Source of the DNA: Streptomyces indicus
GTDB taxonomy: Bacteria > Actinomycetota > Actinomycetes > Streptomycetales > Streptomycetaceae
NCBI RefSeq assembly: GCF_900100315.1
Contig: NZ_FNFF01000006.1
Coordinates: 310,001 to 374,000 of the forward strand
DNA: 64,000 nt
Direction of reading: 5' to 3'
This document shows positions 15,839 to 24,853 of the stretch, piece by piece (the first letter of the stretch is position 1; each line of letters opens with the position of its first letter). The notes under the pieces were generated by a model. That model was not told the DNA's origin. It was given only the letters and a program-made list of their open reading frames with translations, and did not search any database. The position numbers were made by a program, and so were the translations under genes.

Positions 15839-18205
15839 TCATGTACGGGGTGAATGAAGGGGGTTGGCGATGGTGACGTAGACGGACTGGGTGTCCACGG
15901 GGCCGACGAGCTCGTCGAGGCCGTGCAGCCGGGTGAGGAGGTTGGCCTTGCAGCGCAGCACCGGGGTCTCCAGGAGTTGGGCCGGCAGCGGGCTGCGCAG
16001 GGCGGCCGGGCCGGTCGCGCACTCGCCGAGGAAGCGGCGGAAGGCGGCGAGCAGCAGCCGTTCGTCGGCGAGCTGCTGTGAGCCGAAGGCGCCGATCAGG
16101 CCCAGGACGTTGTTGATGCCGAGGTAGTAGGCGAACCGTTCGTCGGTGACGGTGTCGGAGACGAAGGTGTCGCTGTGCACACCGATTCCGGGGAGGCGGG
16201 TGGAGAGTTCGGTACGGCGGGACTCTCGGAAGTAGTAGCCCTGGTTGTCGCGGTAGCGGCCGCCGACGGGCCAGCCGTCGGGGTCGAGGACCACGAGGGT
16301 GTTCTGCTGGTGGGCTTCGAGCGCGATGCCCGCTGCGCCGTCGAGCCAGAGGACGGGGCGTACGACCTGTTCGAGGTAGCGCAGGAACCACTCGGCGGCC
16401 ACGGCGCCGCGGGGGCGTCCGGTGCGTGCGGCGAGGGCGCCGACGAGTTCGGCGAGGCGGGAGCGCATGGGAGCACCGGCGTCGGGGGCGGCTCCGGGTG
16501 CCGTGCGGCGCCCGGGCGGGTCCGCGGCGCGTACGGGGCGCGGTGAGACCAGGGCGGCGATGCAGGTCACGTCGTCGCCGGGGGCGAAGGGGTTGTTGCG
16601 GACCACGGTGTCCAGGCCGGGGACGGGAGCGCCGTCGGCGTCGACCACCGCCAGCCAGGCGGGGTCGCGGACGATGTCGAACCCGGGGTGGGCCGCCTGC
16701 CACTCGGCGGCGAGGCCGGCCCGCAGCAGTCGGTGGACCTCCACGCCCCGGTGGAGTTCCTTGTGCAGGTTCTCGCGACGGGAGTTGGTGATGCGCAGGC
16801 CGAGGGAGAGCTTCAGCATGGCGGGGGCGCCGGGCTGGTAGACGGTGCGGACGGAGGAGGTGGGGTACCAGGAGTCGCCCAGCGGGCCGAGGTCCTTGAT
16901 CAGGCCGCGTTCCAGGAGTTCGGCGACCTCGGGCCGGTGCGCCAGTTCGCCGGCCTGCCAGGGGTGCAGCGGCAACAGTGCGTATCCGTCGGCAGGTTCG
17001 GCGGCGTGCGCGGAGGCGGCGCGCTTGGCGGCGGGTCCGGCGAGACGGGTCAGGAGCTGTTCGGCCGGGACCGTGCGACCGCGCTCGGTCCAGGCAGAGT
17101 CGGCGGCGAGGGCCGAGGGGGCCACGGCCATCCAGTGCAGGGCGAACGAGCCGTGCGCTTCCGGCGAGTAGCGCGCGGCCTCCGCTTCGGAGAGCCCTTC
17201 GCGGCTCTTGGGCGTCGGGTGCAGGGGGTGTCCGAGGACGAGCGACTGTTCGGCTCGGAGGAAGAGGTCGGCCGCGTCGGGATGTGCGGGGATCTCCGGG
17301 GTGCGGGCCGCCGAGACGGCGCGGCGGCGCACACTCAGGAATTCCGCCGTACGCCGCACGGAGTCGGCGACGCGCCCGACGAGGTCGCTGCCGTCTCCAA
17401 CGGGGCGCCAGGCAGGGGCACTTGGGGCTCGGTCATCCGCGCCGGATGTGCTGGGTGCGAGGGGTGCGAGGAGTGCGCCGGACGTGCGGGTTGTGCCGCG
17501 TGTACTGGGTGTGCCGGACGCATCCGGCGCACCGCCCGAGGCCGGCGTACCGCCCTCGGCCGGCCCCTGCTCGGCCTCCGTCCCCGTCTCCCGGCTCAGC
17601 AGTGCCGCCAAGGTCACGGCGTCGAGCGGCGGTGCGGCCGTGGGGGCGGTCGCGAAGGCGGGTGCGCCGAGGCGGTGCCAGCCGGTGGGCGACCAGTAGT
17701 GGACGGGGACGAGCAGGGTCAGGCCGCTCGCGGGCAGGGCGATCCGCAGCACGCGGCCGCTCGGGTCCGGCGTGAGGTCCCGTTCGCGGATCCAGCACCG
17801 GAGCAGGTTCTCCACACCGGCCGCGTTCGCCGCGGCGGCCGGGTCGGGGTGCTCCAACTCGTCGGCGAAGGCGGCCGGTTCCGTCTGCTGCGGCGCCTGG
17901 ACCGGCCGTCCGGCCTCGTCGACCGACCACGGCCGCTCGGCCACGGCGGCAGCAGCGGCCGCAGCGCTCGGGGCAGCGACAGCGGTCGGGGCGGTCGAGG
18001 CGGTCGCCGTAGCCGCGCCAGTCGGAGTGGTCGCCGCAGCCCCGCCGGTCGCGCCGGTTGCGCCAGTTACGCCGGCCGCCGCACCGGCCTGCCCCGACTT
18101 CTGACGCGGCAGCGCCCCCGGGTCCGCCGTCAGCGAGCAGGGGGCGGCGCCAGGTGCGCGGTCGGCGGGGTGCGGGTGGCCGTCTGGTGTCGGTGTGCGG
18201 TTCAC
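15839..18205 (-). CDS. IucA/IucC-family siderophore synthetase (second), long N-terminal extension
   Basis: About 788 residues from the GTG at 18205, chosen because AAGGAA stands 7 nt upstream. An alternative ATG at 18244 overlaps the aminotransferase stop (ATGA) but lacks a ribosome site. NIS synthetase motifs: LLPLHPWQAGELAH, HQQNTLVVLDPDGWPVGGRYRD and NQGYYFRESR. The first 110 residues are an Ala/Thr/Gly/Pro-rich tract without a recognised fold, and another Ser/Thr/Gly-rich insert lies near residues 215-275, which explains the length above the usual 580-620. With the first synthetase it would give two amide-forming steps, as in citrate dihydroxamate siderophores. Confidence 0.9.
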   Translation of the reverse strand: MNRTPTPDGHPHPADRAPGAAPCSLTADPGALPRQKSGQAGAAAGVTGATGATGGAAATTPTGAATATASTAPTAVAAPSAAAAAAAVAERPWSVDEAGRPVQAPQQTEPAAFADELEHPDPAAAANAAGVENLLRCWIRERDLTPDPSGRVLRIALPASGLTLLVPVHYWSPTGWHRLGAPAFATAPTAAPPLDAVTLAALLSRETGTEAEQGPAEGGTPASGGAPDASGTPSTRGTTRTSGALLAPLAPSTSGADDRAPSAPAWRPVGDGSDLVGRVADSVRRTAEFLSVRRRAVSAARTPEIPAHPDAADLFLRAEQSLVLGHPLHPTPKSREGLSEAEAARYSPEAHGSFALHWMAVAPSALAADSAWTERGRTVPAEQLLTRLAGPAAKRAASAHAAEPADGYALLPLHPWQAGELAHRPEVAELLERGLIKDLGPLGDSWYPTSSVRTVYQPGAPAMLKLSLGLRITNSRRENLHKELHRGVEVHRLLRAGLAAEWQAAHPGFDIVRDPAWLAVVDADGAPVPGLDTVVRNNPFAPGDDVTCIAALVSPRPVRAADPPGRRTAPGAAPDAGAPMRSRLAELVGALAARTGRPRGAVAAEWFLRYLEQVVRPVLWLDGAAGIALEAHQQNTLVVLDPDGWPVGGRYRDNQGYYFRESRRTELSTRLPGIGVHSDTFVSDTVTDERFAYYLGINNVLGLIGAFGSQQLADERLLLAAFRRFLGECATGPAALRSPLPAQLLETPVLRCKANLLTRLHGLDELVGPVDTQSVYVTIANPLHSPRT

Positions 18206-18240
18206 GAGGGTTTCCTTGTGCGGTGGTGGAAGCTTGGTGG

Positions 18241-19815
18241 TCATCGGACGGCGCCGGTGGCGGCTCCGCCTGTCGTACGGGCGGAGCCGAGGTCGATCCG
18301 TACCGGTGGAGCAGCCGTGCCACCCGAGCGGTGCCCGGACCGGACCGAACCGACCGCGTCCGCGAGCCGGTCCATGACGGCGACGGCCTGCTCGTCGGTG
18401 AGGGTGAGCGGGGGCAGCAGCCGGACGACACTGGAGTGGCGGCCGCCGAGTTCGACGATCAGCCCGCGCTCCAGGCAGGCCCGCTGCACGGCCGCAGCAA
18501 GCCCCGGCGCAGCGGGCAGCGGCCCTCCCGTACCTGCGCCCGCACCGCCTTCGGCACTCACGCCACCGCCGCCACTCGCGCCTGCCCGAACGGCGCCCGC
18601 GGCCCCGTCCCCCGCCTCGGGGTCCACGAACTCCACCCCGATCATCAGCCCCCGCCCGCGCACGTCCCCCACGCACGGATACGACCGGGCGAGCTCCGCC
18701 AGTTGCGCGAGCATCCGCTCCCCCAATGAGGCGGCGCGATCGGCGAGTTGGTTCTCGCGTACGTAGGCGAGGGTGGCCGCGCCGGCGGCCATCGCCAGCT
18801 GGTTGCCGCGGAACGTGCCCGCGTGGGCGCCCGGTTCCCATACGTCGAGGTCGTCGCGGTAGACGAGGACGGCGAGCGGGAGGCTGCCGCCGATGGCCTT
18901 GGAGAGCACCATCACATCGGGCACGACCCCGCTGTGCTCCACGGCCCAGAAGGCCCCGGTGCGGCCGACCCCCGTCTGCACCTCGTCGGCGATCAGCGGG
19001 ATCCCCCGCTCGGCGGTGAGGTCCCGCATCCGCCGCAGCCAGCCGTCCGGAGCGGGCAGCACACCGCCCTCGCCCTGCACGGGTTCGACGATCATCCCGG
19101 CCGGCAGCGGCACCCCCGACTTGGGATCGTCGAGCAGCGACTCGGTCCAGCGCGCGGCCAGTTCGGCCCCGCGCTCCCCGCCGGTGCCGAAGGGGCAGCG
19201 GTAGTCCTGCGGGAACGGCAGCCTGGTGACCCGTACATCCTGAGCACCGCCCGACGCTTCCAGCGCGCCCGCGGTCATCCCGTGATAGGCGCCGGTGAAC
19301 GCGAGCATGCCGCTGCGCCCGGTCGCCGTACGCACCAGTTTCAGCGCGGCCTCGACCGCGTCGGTGCCCGCCGGGCCGCAGAACTGCACGCGTCCGCGGT
19401 CGGCCAGCACCTTCGGCAGCGTGGCGAACAGCTCGGTGGTGAAGGCGTCCTTGACGGGCGTCGCCAGGTCGAGGACGTGCAGCGGCGCCCCCGAGTCGAG
19501 CACCTCGCGGATCGCCTCGAGCACCACGGGGTGGTTGTGCCCGAGCGCCAGGGTGCCCGCTCCGGACAGGCAGTCGAGGTACCGCCGGCCGTCCGCGCCC
19601 TCGATGGTCAGGCCGCGGGCCCGCACCGGCACGATGGGCAGCGACCGCGCATAGGTACGCGCCGCGGACTCCCGCGACGACTGCCGCCGCAGGATCCCCT
19701 CGGCCCCGTGGGCCGCGGCCCCTTCACCGAAGGAGCCCTGCCGCGCGGGCGGCAGCCCTCCCCCGGTCTTCCATGGCGGCGCGTCGGCGCTCACCGTCGG
19801 CTCGGTCACGGCCAC
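18241..19815 (-). CDS. Diaminobutyrate-2-oxoglutarate type aminotransferase
   Basis: A 524-residue class III PLP aminotransferase. Features include the N-terminal YLDCLSGAGTLALGHNHP segment, GAYHGMTAGALEAS, the EPVQGEGGV and IADEVQTGVGRTG motifs, and the PLP lysine in VLSKAIGGSLPLAV. This subgroup (RhbA-like) makes 2,4-diaminobutyrate from aspartate semialdehyde as the first siderophore precursor. The GTG at 19815 has GGGGAGGA upstream; longer frames into the repeats are unlikely. It is the first gene of the siderophore operon. A Gly/Ala/Ser-rich insert near residues 445-485 interrupts the C-terminal domain without breaking the frame. The exact substrate is inferred from context. Confidence 0.88.
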   Translation of the reverse strand: MAVTEPTVSADAPPWKTGGGLPPARQGSFGEGAAAHGAEGILRRQSSRESAARTYARSLPIVPVRARGLTIEGADGRRYLDCLSGAGTLALGHNHPVVLEAIREVLDSGAPLHVLDLATPVKDAFTTELFATLPKVLADRGRVQFCGPAGTDAVEAALKLVRTATGRSGMLAFTGAYHGMTAGALEASGGAQDVRVTRLPFPQDYRCPFGTGGERGAELAARWTESLLDDPKSGVPLPAGMIVEPVQGEGGVLPAPDGWLRRMRDLTAERGIPLIADEVQTGVGRTGAFWAVEHSGVVPDVMVLSKAIGGSLPLAVLVYRDDLDVWEPGAHAGTFRGNQLAMAAGAATLAYVRENQLADRAASLGERMLAQLAELARSYPCVGDVRGRGLMIGVEFVDPEAGDGAAGAVRAGASGGGGVSAEGGAGAGTGGPLPAAPGLAAAVQRACLERGLIVELGGRHSSVVRLLPPLTLTDEQAVAVMDRLADAVGSVRSGHRSGGTAAPPVRIDLGSARTTGGAATGAVR

Positions 19816-20254
19816 GGCGTTCGGTCCTCCCCTGGTACGGCGGTGTGCGGACGCGGACGCGTGCACCGCCCCATGACCGGGAAGGCCCCGGCACCGGGAA
19901 GTCCCGGTACCGGAAGGTCCGGCACCGGGTGCCCGTACGACGGGAGGGTCCCGGCGACGAGTTGCCCGTACGAGGGGACAGCCCCGCATCGCGGGACGGC
20001 CCCGTACCACGGAAGGCGCAGATGTCCGCGGACAGAAGGGGAGTTGAACGCTTGTCGCGAGTCCCCCGTACGTACCAACGACGCGGCGAGCGGGGGATCA
20101 CGGCCGCGCGGAAGATCCTTGCCGTGACGGAACCGTTGCCCATCCGTCGGAAGTCCCCTACGGCACCGGCATAGGGTGGTTGCCGCCCGATGCCGCCCGC
20201 TTCGCGGCCCGAGCGAACGACAAGAACAGCTTCCGACCAGGGGGAGATCCGGAT
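19816..20254. repeat. Gene-free divergent region with GC palindromic repeats
   Basis: Between the siderophore operon and the protease gene lie 439 bp without a gene. About 19878-20000 is a series of related imperfect palindromes built on CCGGGAAG and GTCCCGG, such as CCGGTACCGG and GGTCCGG, spaced about 15-25 bp. They may fold in RNA or bind a regulator. I searched by eye for a DmdR/IdeR iron box and found none. Promoters for both directions should be here. Confidence 0.45.
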
Positions 20255-21478
20255 ATGCGACCCATACGCCCGCTGCACGCCGTACGCGCGAGGAGGGGCG
20301 CGGGCAGCAGAGCCGCACGCCGTCGCACTCCCCTGTCCGCGCTCGCGCTCTGTGCCGCCGTCGCGCTGACCGCCACCGCCTGCAACGGCGACGACGGCGG
20401 AGCCGACGCGGCCGACAAGCCTCCGTCCTCCAGCGCCCAGGACGGCATCCAGATCCCCGACGGCGTCAAGGACCGGCTCAAGGAGCACGGGATCGACCTC
20501 GACGAGTGGAAGGACGGGGCCTGGAAGGAGTGGAACAAGGACGACTGGCTGCGCGAGGCCGAGGACTTCGTCAATCCGATCATCGAGGATCTGTGGGACG
20601 AGGACCGGATGCGCGACGCGGACAAGCAGCCCGCGAAGCCGGTCGAGGACGACATCTCGGGTGATCAGGGCAAGACGGACCCGACCCCGGCGCCGGTCGA
20701 GGCGGCCGCGCTGAGCACCCCGTACACCGAGTCCTCCCCCGCCTCCGGCAAGCTCTTCTTCGACGGCCCCGAGGGCTCCATGGTCTGCTCGGCGACGGTC
20801 GTCACCGACCCGGCCAACCCCGGCAAGTCCAACATGGTGTGGACGGCCGGCCACTGCGTGCACGCGGGCGCGGCGGGCGGCTGGTACCGCAACATCACCT
20901 TCGTGCCCTCGTACAACAACGCGGGCAAGTCGGCGGCCGAGCTCGAAGGCGCGCCGCGTGAGGAGATCGCCCCGCACGGCCTCTATTGGGCGGACTGGGC
21001 ACAGACCTCGCAGCAGTGGATCGAGACCGGCGGCCCGACGGGCGGCGCCGGCGCTCCGTACGACTTCGCGGTGCTGCACGTGAAGCCCGAGAAGGACAAC
21101 GGCAAGTCCCTCGAGGAGACCGTGGGCGCCGCCCTGCCGGTCGAGTTCAACGCTCCGGCGGTGTCCGGCATCGACTCGATGACCGCCACCGGCTACCCGG
21201 CCGCCCCGCCCTTCGACGGCCAGCGCCAGCTCGCCTGCGCCGACAAGCCGGGCCGGCTCTCGCTGAACACCGAGGACCCGACGATGTACCGCATCGGCTG
21301 CACCATGACCGGCGGTTCCTCCGGCGGCGGCTGGGTCGCGACCGGCAAGGACGGCAAGCCCGCCCTGGTGTCCAACACCTCGATCGGCCCGGTGACGGCG
21401 GGCTGGCTCGCCGGTCCGCGGCTCGGCGACGAGGCCAAGGGGATCTACGACGCGGTGAGCGAGAAGTTCGCGAACTGA
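20255..21478 (+). CDS. Lipoprotein trypsin-like serine protease
   Basis: A 407-residue secreted lipoprotein. The ATG at 20255 follows GGGGGAG. A basic N-terminus and hydrophobic stretch end in lipobox LTATAC with Cys43 as lipidation site. Residues about 70-120 form a helical Trp/acid-rich module (DRLKEHGIDLDEW ... DWLREAEDFVNP). The S1 protease domain carries His201 (TAGHC), Asp271 (PYDFAVLH) and Ser357 (GGSSGGG), a complete catalytic triad. It should act on the outer face of the membrane. A paralogue follows 196 bp downstream with its own gap and terminator, so both arose by tandem duplication. Substrate unknown. Confidence 0.9.
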   Translation: MRPIRPLHAVRARRGAGSRAARRRTPLSALALCAAVALTATACNGDDGGADAADKPPSSSAQDGIQIPDGVKDRLKEHGIDLDEWKDGAWKEWNKDDWLREAEDFVNPIIEDLWDEDRMRDADKQPAKPVEDDISGDQGKTDPTPAPVEAAALSTPYTESSPASGKLFFDGPEGSMVCSATVVTDPANPGKSNMVWTAGHCVHAGAAGGWYRNITFVPSYNNAGKSAAELEGAPREEIAPHGLYWADWAQTSQQWIETGGPTGGAGAPYDFAVLHVKPEKDNGKSLEETVGAALPVEFNAPAVSGIDSMTATGYPAAPPFDGQRQLACADKPGRLSLNTEDPTMYRIGCTMTGGSSGGGWVATGKDGKPALVSNTSIGPVTAGWLAGPRLGDEAKGIYDAVSEKFAN

Positions 21479-21484
21479 CGTCCC

Positions 21485-21517
21485 GGCAGGGCGCGTTCGC
21501 ACCGGGCACGCCCTGCC
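21485..21517 (+). terminator. Hairpin after the first protease gene
   Basis: A 9-bp stem GGCAGGGCG (21485-21493) pairs with CGCCCTGCC (21509-21517) just after the stop. It suggests the two protease genes are transcribed separately. Confidence 0.55.
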
Positions 21518-21674
21518 GATATCTTCACGCACCCGCCGTCGGGCACCCACAACTCACCGTGCATAGTGGGTTCTCGTGCCCGGAGACCGGCACCTTCGCG
21601 CGTCAGCCTGACGTATTCATGACAGCTGGCGCATCCATGACAGCACTACGGACATCAACGGGGGTCACACCACC

Positions 21675-22874
21675 ATGCGTTCGATACGACCAACCGCCTT
21701 GCGCCTGGGCGCGATAGGCCTCGTCTCGGCCCTGGCCCTGACGGCCTGCGGCAGCGAGGAGGACCCGAAGGCGGCCGACAAGCCGGCCACGTCCCAGGGT
21801 GCCGACAAGGGCGACAGCGGTCTCAGCGAGCTGCCTGAGCTCCCCGCCGACCTCACCGACCGGCTCAAGGAGCACGGCATCGACCTGGACGAGTGGGAGA
21901 AGGGGGGCTGGAAGAACTGGGACAAGGACAAGTGGCTGCGTGAGGCCGAGGACTTCGTCAACCCGGTCATCAAGGACCTCTGGAAGCCCGAGCGCATGGA
22001 GGAGGCCAAGGACCCGGTCCAGACGATCGACACCAAGGCCGCCACGGACTCCGACGCGGGCGTGACCGACCCGGACCCGGCGCCGGTCGAGGCGCAGGAG
22101 GAGAAGAAGCCGTACTGGAAGCACGCGGCTCCGGTCGGCAAGATCTTCTTCGACACCCCCGAGGGCGCGGCGGTCTGCTCGGGCACGATCGTCAAGGACC
22201 CCAACAACCCTGGTAAGTCGAACCTGGTGTGGACCGCGGGCCACTGTGTGCACGCGGGCGCGGAGGGCGGCTGGTTCCGCAACATCGCCTTCATCCCCGC
22301 GTACAACCGTGAGGGCAAGTCGCCGGCCGAGCTGCAGAACGCGACGGCGGACGAGGTCGCCCCGTACGGCCAGTTCTGGGCCGACTGGGTATCCACCTCC
22401 GGTGAGTGGATCAACGGGACGACGGCGGCGACCTCCGGTGCCTCGTACGAGTACGACTACGCCGTGATGCACGTGAAGCCCGAGAAGGGCGGCAAGTCCC
22501 TGGAGGAGACCGTGGGCGCGGCGCTGCCGGTCGACTTCGACGCTCCGTCCGCGACGGAGATCGGCACGATGGGGGCGTGGGGTTACCCGCAGGCGCCGCC
22601 GTTCAACGGTGTGCAGATGTTCAAGTGCCTGGACAAGCCGGTCCGTCTGTCGCTGACTCCCTCGGCGCCGACGATGTTCCGCATCGGCTGCACCATGACG
22701 GCCGGGTCCTCCGGGGGCGGCTGGTTCCACGTGAAGCCCGACAAGAAGACCTACCTCGTCTCGAACACCTCGATCGGCCCGGCGGGCAGCGCGGGCTGGC
22801 TCGCGGGTCCGCAGCTCGGGGCGGGGGCTGAGGAGTTGTTCTTGCAGATGAGCGAGAAGTACGGCAGCAGTTAG
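21675..22874 (+). CDS. Lipoprotein trypsin-like serine protease, tandem paralogue
   Basis: A 399-residue lipoprotein close to its upstream neighbour. Lipobox LTAC has Cys25 as lipidation site. The same helical module lies at residues about 58-108 (DRLKEHGIDLDEWEKGGW). The protease triad is His190 (TAGHC), Asp261 (YDYAVMH) and Ser346 (GSSGGG), all intact. The ATG at 21675 is preceded by a G-rich site. The pair differ mainly in the linker (residues 110-150) and in loop length before the Asp. It is anchored outside the cell membrane; the substrate and any regulation by cleavage are unknown. A strong terminator follows. Confidence 0.9.
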   Translation: MRSIRPTALRLGAIGLVSALALTACGSEEDPKAADKPATSQGADKGDSGLSELPELPADLTDRLKEHGIDLDEWEKGGWKNWDKDKWLREAEDFVNPVIKDLWKPERMEEAKDPVQTIDTKAATDSDAGVTDPDPAPVEAQEEKKPYWKHAAPVGKIFFDTPEGAAVCSGTIVKDPNNPGKSNLVWTAGHCVHAGAEGGWFRNIAFIPAYNREGKSPAELQNATADEVAPYGQFWADWVSTSGEWINGTTAATSGASYEYDYAVMHVKPEKGGKSLEETVGAALPVDFDAPSATEIGTMGAWGYPQAPPFNGVQMFKCLDKPVRLSLTPSAPTMFRIGCTMTAGSSGGGWFHVKPDKKTYLVSNTSIGPAGSAGWLAGPQLGAGAEELFLQMSEKYGSS

Positions 22875-22882
22875 GGGTACGG

Positions 22883-22920
22883 GGAGCAGGGTGCCGCTGT
22901 GCCGGACGGCACCCTGCTCC
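22883..22920 (+). terminator. Terminator of the protease pair
   Basis: A perfect 14-bp stem, GGAGCAGGGTGCCG (22883-22896) with 22907-22920, and a 10-nt loop, 9 bp after the stop. Confidence 0.85.
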
Positions 22921-23051
22921 GCCGCTCCGCGGCGGGGGGGGTGTTTTGGGGCTCCGCCCCAAGGCCCCCACCCGGGAGCTCCGCCCCCTGGACCCCCGGC
23001 CGGCGCGCCCTTCGCTCAAAAGCTCGCCCCGCACAAGCCCACCCATACGGC

Positions 23052-23085
23052 GATGGCCCGCCTCCCCCGAGGGAGGCGGGCCATC
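23052..23085 (-). terminator. hflX terminator
   Basis: A perfect 15-bp stem, GATGGCCCGCCTCCC (23052-23066) with 23071-23085, and a CCGA loop, 19 bp beyond the hflX stop. The 130 bp between this and the protease terminator hold only short GC-rich inverted repeats (GGGGCTCCGCCCC type), common in Streptomyces spacers. Confidence 0.85.
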
Positions 23086-23104
23086 GGCGTATTGAAGCGG
23101 GCGT

Positions 23105-24616
23105 TCAGCCCTTGGCCGGGACGAATGTCGACAGTTCCGCCGCCAGCTCCTCGTGCACCAGTGCCCTGAGCAGCGTGCCCTCGCCCGTGTGTTCCTCGGA
23201 GAGGACCTCGCCCTCGGAGTGGGCGCGGGCCACGAGGGCGCCCTGCGTGTAAGGCACCAGGGCCTCGATCTCGACCGACGGGCGCGGCAGTTCGGCGTCG
23301 ATGAGCGCGAGCAGCTTGTCGATGCCCTCGCCCGTACGGGCCGAGACCGCGAGCGCGTGCCGCTCGGTGCGCAGCAGGCGCTGGAGCACCAGCGGGTCCG
23401 CCGCGTCCGCCTTGTTGACGACGACGATCTCCGGTACGTCGGTGGCGCCGACATCGCGGATCACTTCGCGTACGGCCGCGAGCTGCTCCTCCGGCGCCGG
23501 GTGCGAACCGTCCACCACGTGCAGGATCAGGTCGGACTCGCCGACCTCCTCCATCGTGGAGCGGAACGCCTCGACGAGGTGGTGCGGCAGGTGCCGGACG
23601 AAACCGACCGTGTCCGCGAGCGTGTACACCCGGCCGCTCGGCGTCTCCGCCTTGCGGACGGTCGGGTCGAGGGTGGCGAACAGCGCGTTCTCCACCAGCA
23701 CACCCGCGCCCGTCAGACGGTTGAGCAGCGAGGACTTGCCCGCGTTGGTGTAGCCGGCGATGGCCACCGAAGGCACCTTGTTGCGCTTGCGCTCCTGGCG
23801 CTTGATGTCGCGGCCCGTCTTCATCTCCGCGATCTCACGGCGCATCTTCGCCATCTTCTCGCGGATCCGCCGACGATCCGTCTCGATCTTGGTCTCACCG
23901 GGACCACGCGTGGCCATGCCGCCACCGCCGCCGCCACCCATCTGACGGGACAGCGACTGACCCCAGCCGCGCAGCCGCGGCAGCATGTACTGCATCTGCG
24001 CGAGCGCGACCTGCGCCTTGCCCTCTCGGGACTTGGCGTGCTGGGCGAAGATGTCGAGGATCAGGGCGGTCCGGTCGACCACCTTGACCTTGACGACGTC
24101 TTCGAGGTGGATGAGCTGGCCGGGGCTGAGCTCACCGTCGCACACGACGGTGTCGGCTCCGGTTTCGAGGACGATGTCGCGCAGCTCCATGGCCTTGCCG
24201 GAACCGATGTAGGTCGCCGGGTCGGGCTTGTCGCGCCGCTGGAAGACACCGTCGAGCACCAGGGCACCCGCCGTCTCGGCGAGGGCGGCGAGCTCCGCGA
24301 GGGAGTTCTCCGCGTCCTGGAGCGTGCCGGACGTCCACACGCCGACGAGGACCACGCGCTCCAGGCGGAGCTGGCGGTACTCGACCTCGGTGACGTCCTC
24401 GAGCTCGGTGGACAGGCCCGCCACACGACGCAGGGCGGCTCGCTCGGAACGGTCGTACTGCTCACCGTCGCGCTCCGAGTCGATCTCCTGGCTCCAGGCG
24501 ACGTCCTCTTCCATCAGGGCTTCGGCCCGAAGTCCTTCGGGGAGGCTCGGCGCGAGGGGCTTGCCGTGGTCGTGCTGCGGGTCCTGCGCGTCCTGGGAAG
24601 GGGAAGAGAAGGTCAA
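23105..24616 (-). CDS. hflX: GTPase HflX
   Basis: A 503-residue ribosome-associated GTPase of the Obg-HflX group that splits stalled or stressed 70S ribosomes. The N-terminal HflX domain runs from about 85 to 200, then the Gly-rich linker (QMGGGGGGG) and a coiled-coil hinge at 240-280 (RRRIREKMAKMRREIAEM). The G domain has Walker A GYTNAGKS (288-295), the G3 motif DTVGF and G4 NKAD. It starts from a TTG at 24616 with AGAGGA 7 nt upstream, which is better placed than any in-frame ATG. The Asp/His/Gln-rich first 60 residues are a lineage extension. It is monocistronic. Confidence 0.96.
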   Translation of the reverse strand: MTFSSPSQDAQDPQHDHGKPLAPSLPEGLRAEALMEEDVAWSQEIDSERDGEQYDRSERAALRRVAGLSTELEDVTEVEYRQLRLERVVLVGVWTSGTLQDAENSLAELAALAETAGALVLDGVFQRRDKPDPATYIGSGKAMELRDIVLETGADTVVCDGELSPGQLIHLEDVVKVKVVDRTALILDIFAQHAKSREGKAQVALAQMQYMLPRLRGWGQSLSRQMGGGGGGGMATRGPGETKIETDRRRIREKMAKMRREIAEMKTGRDIKRQERKRNKVPSVAIAGYTNAGKSSLLNRLTGAGVLVENALFATLDPTVRKAETPSGRVYTLADTVGFVRHLPHHLVEAFRSTMEEVGESDLILHVVDGSHPAPEEQLAAVREVIRDVGATDVPEIVVVNKADAADPLVLQRLLRTERHALAVSARTGEGIDKLLALIDAELPRPSVEIEALVPYTQGALVARAHSEGEVLSEEHTGEGTLLRALVHEELAAELSTFVPAKG

Positions 24617-24853
24617 TTGGATCCTCTACGTCGAAATGGATACGGAAGCCCGTCCTGTGCGGGTCCCCGTGCTGGAGTCAACGCTTCCCGGCGCCCCAGG
24701 ATTCCCGGGTCCGCCGTGCGGCGTCGACGGCATCGATGGTCGCACGGCACGGGACGTCTCGTCATCCGGCTTTTCCCACCCCGGCGCCATGCTGCTCCCC
24801 CGCCCCGGCATCCGGATTCTCCCCCGCCCCGCACCGTGCAACCCCGCCGCAGG
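24617..24853. other. hflX promoter region and spacer
   Basis: These 237 bp between the M1 peptidase stop and the hflX start have no coding frame. They contain two similar CCCCGCCCCG-containing segments (about 24797-24846). No clear terminator stem is visible for the peptidase gene. Confidence 0.35.

Noticed and set aside
19816..20254. DmdR/IdeR iron box for the siderophore operon
   Set aside because: No sequence close to TTAGGTTAGGCTAACCTAA on either strand by eye.
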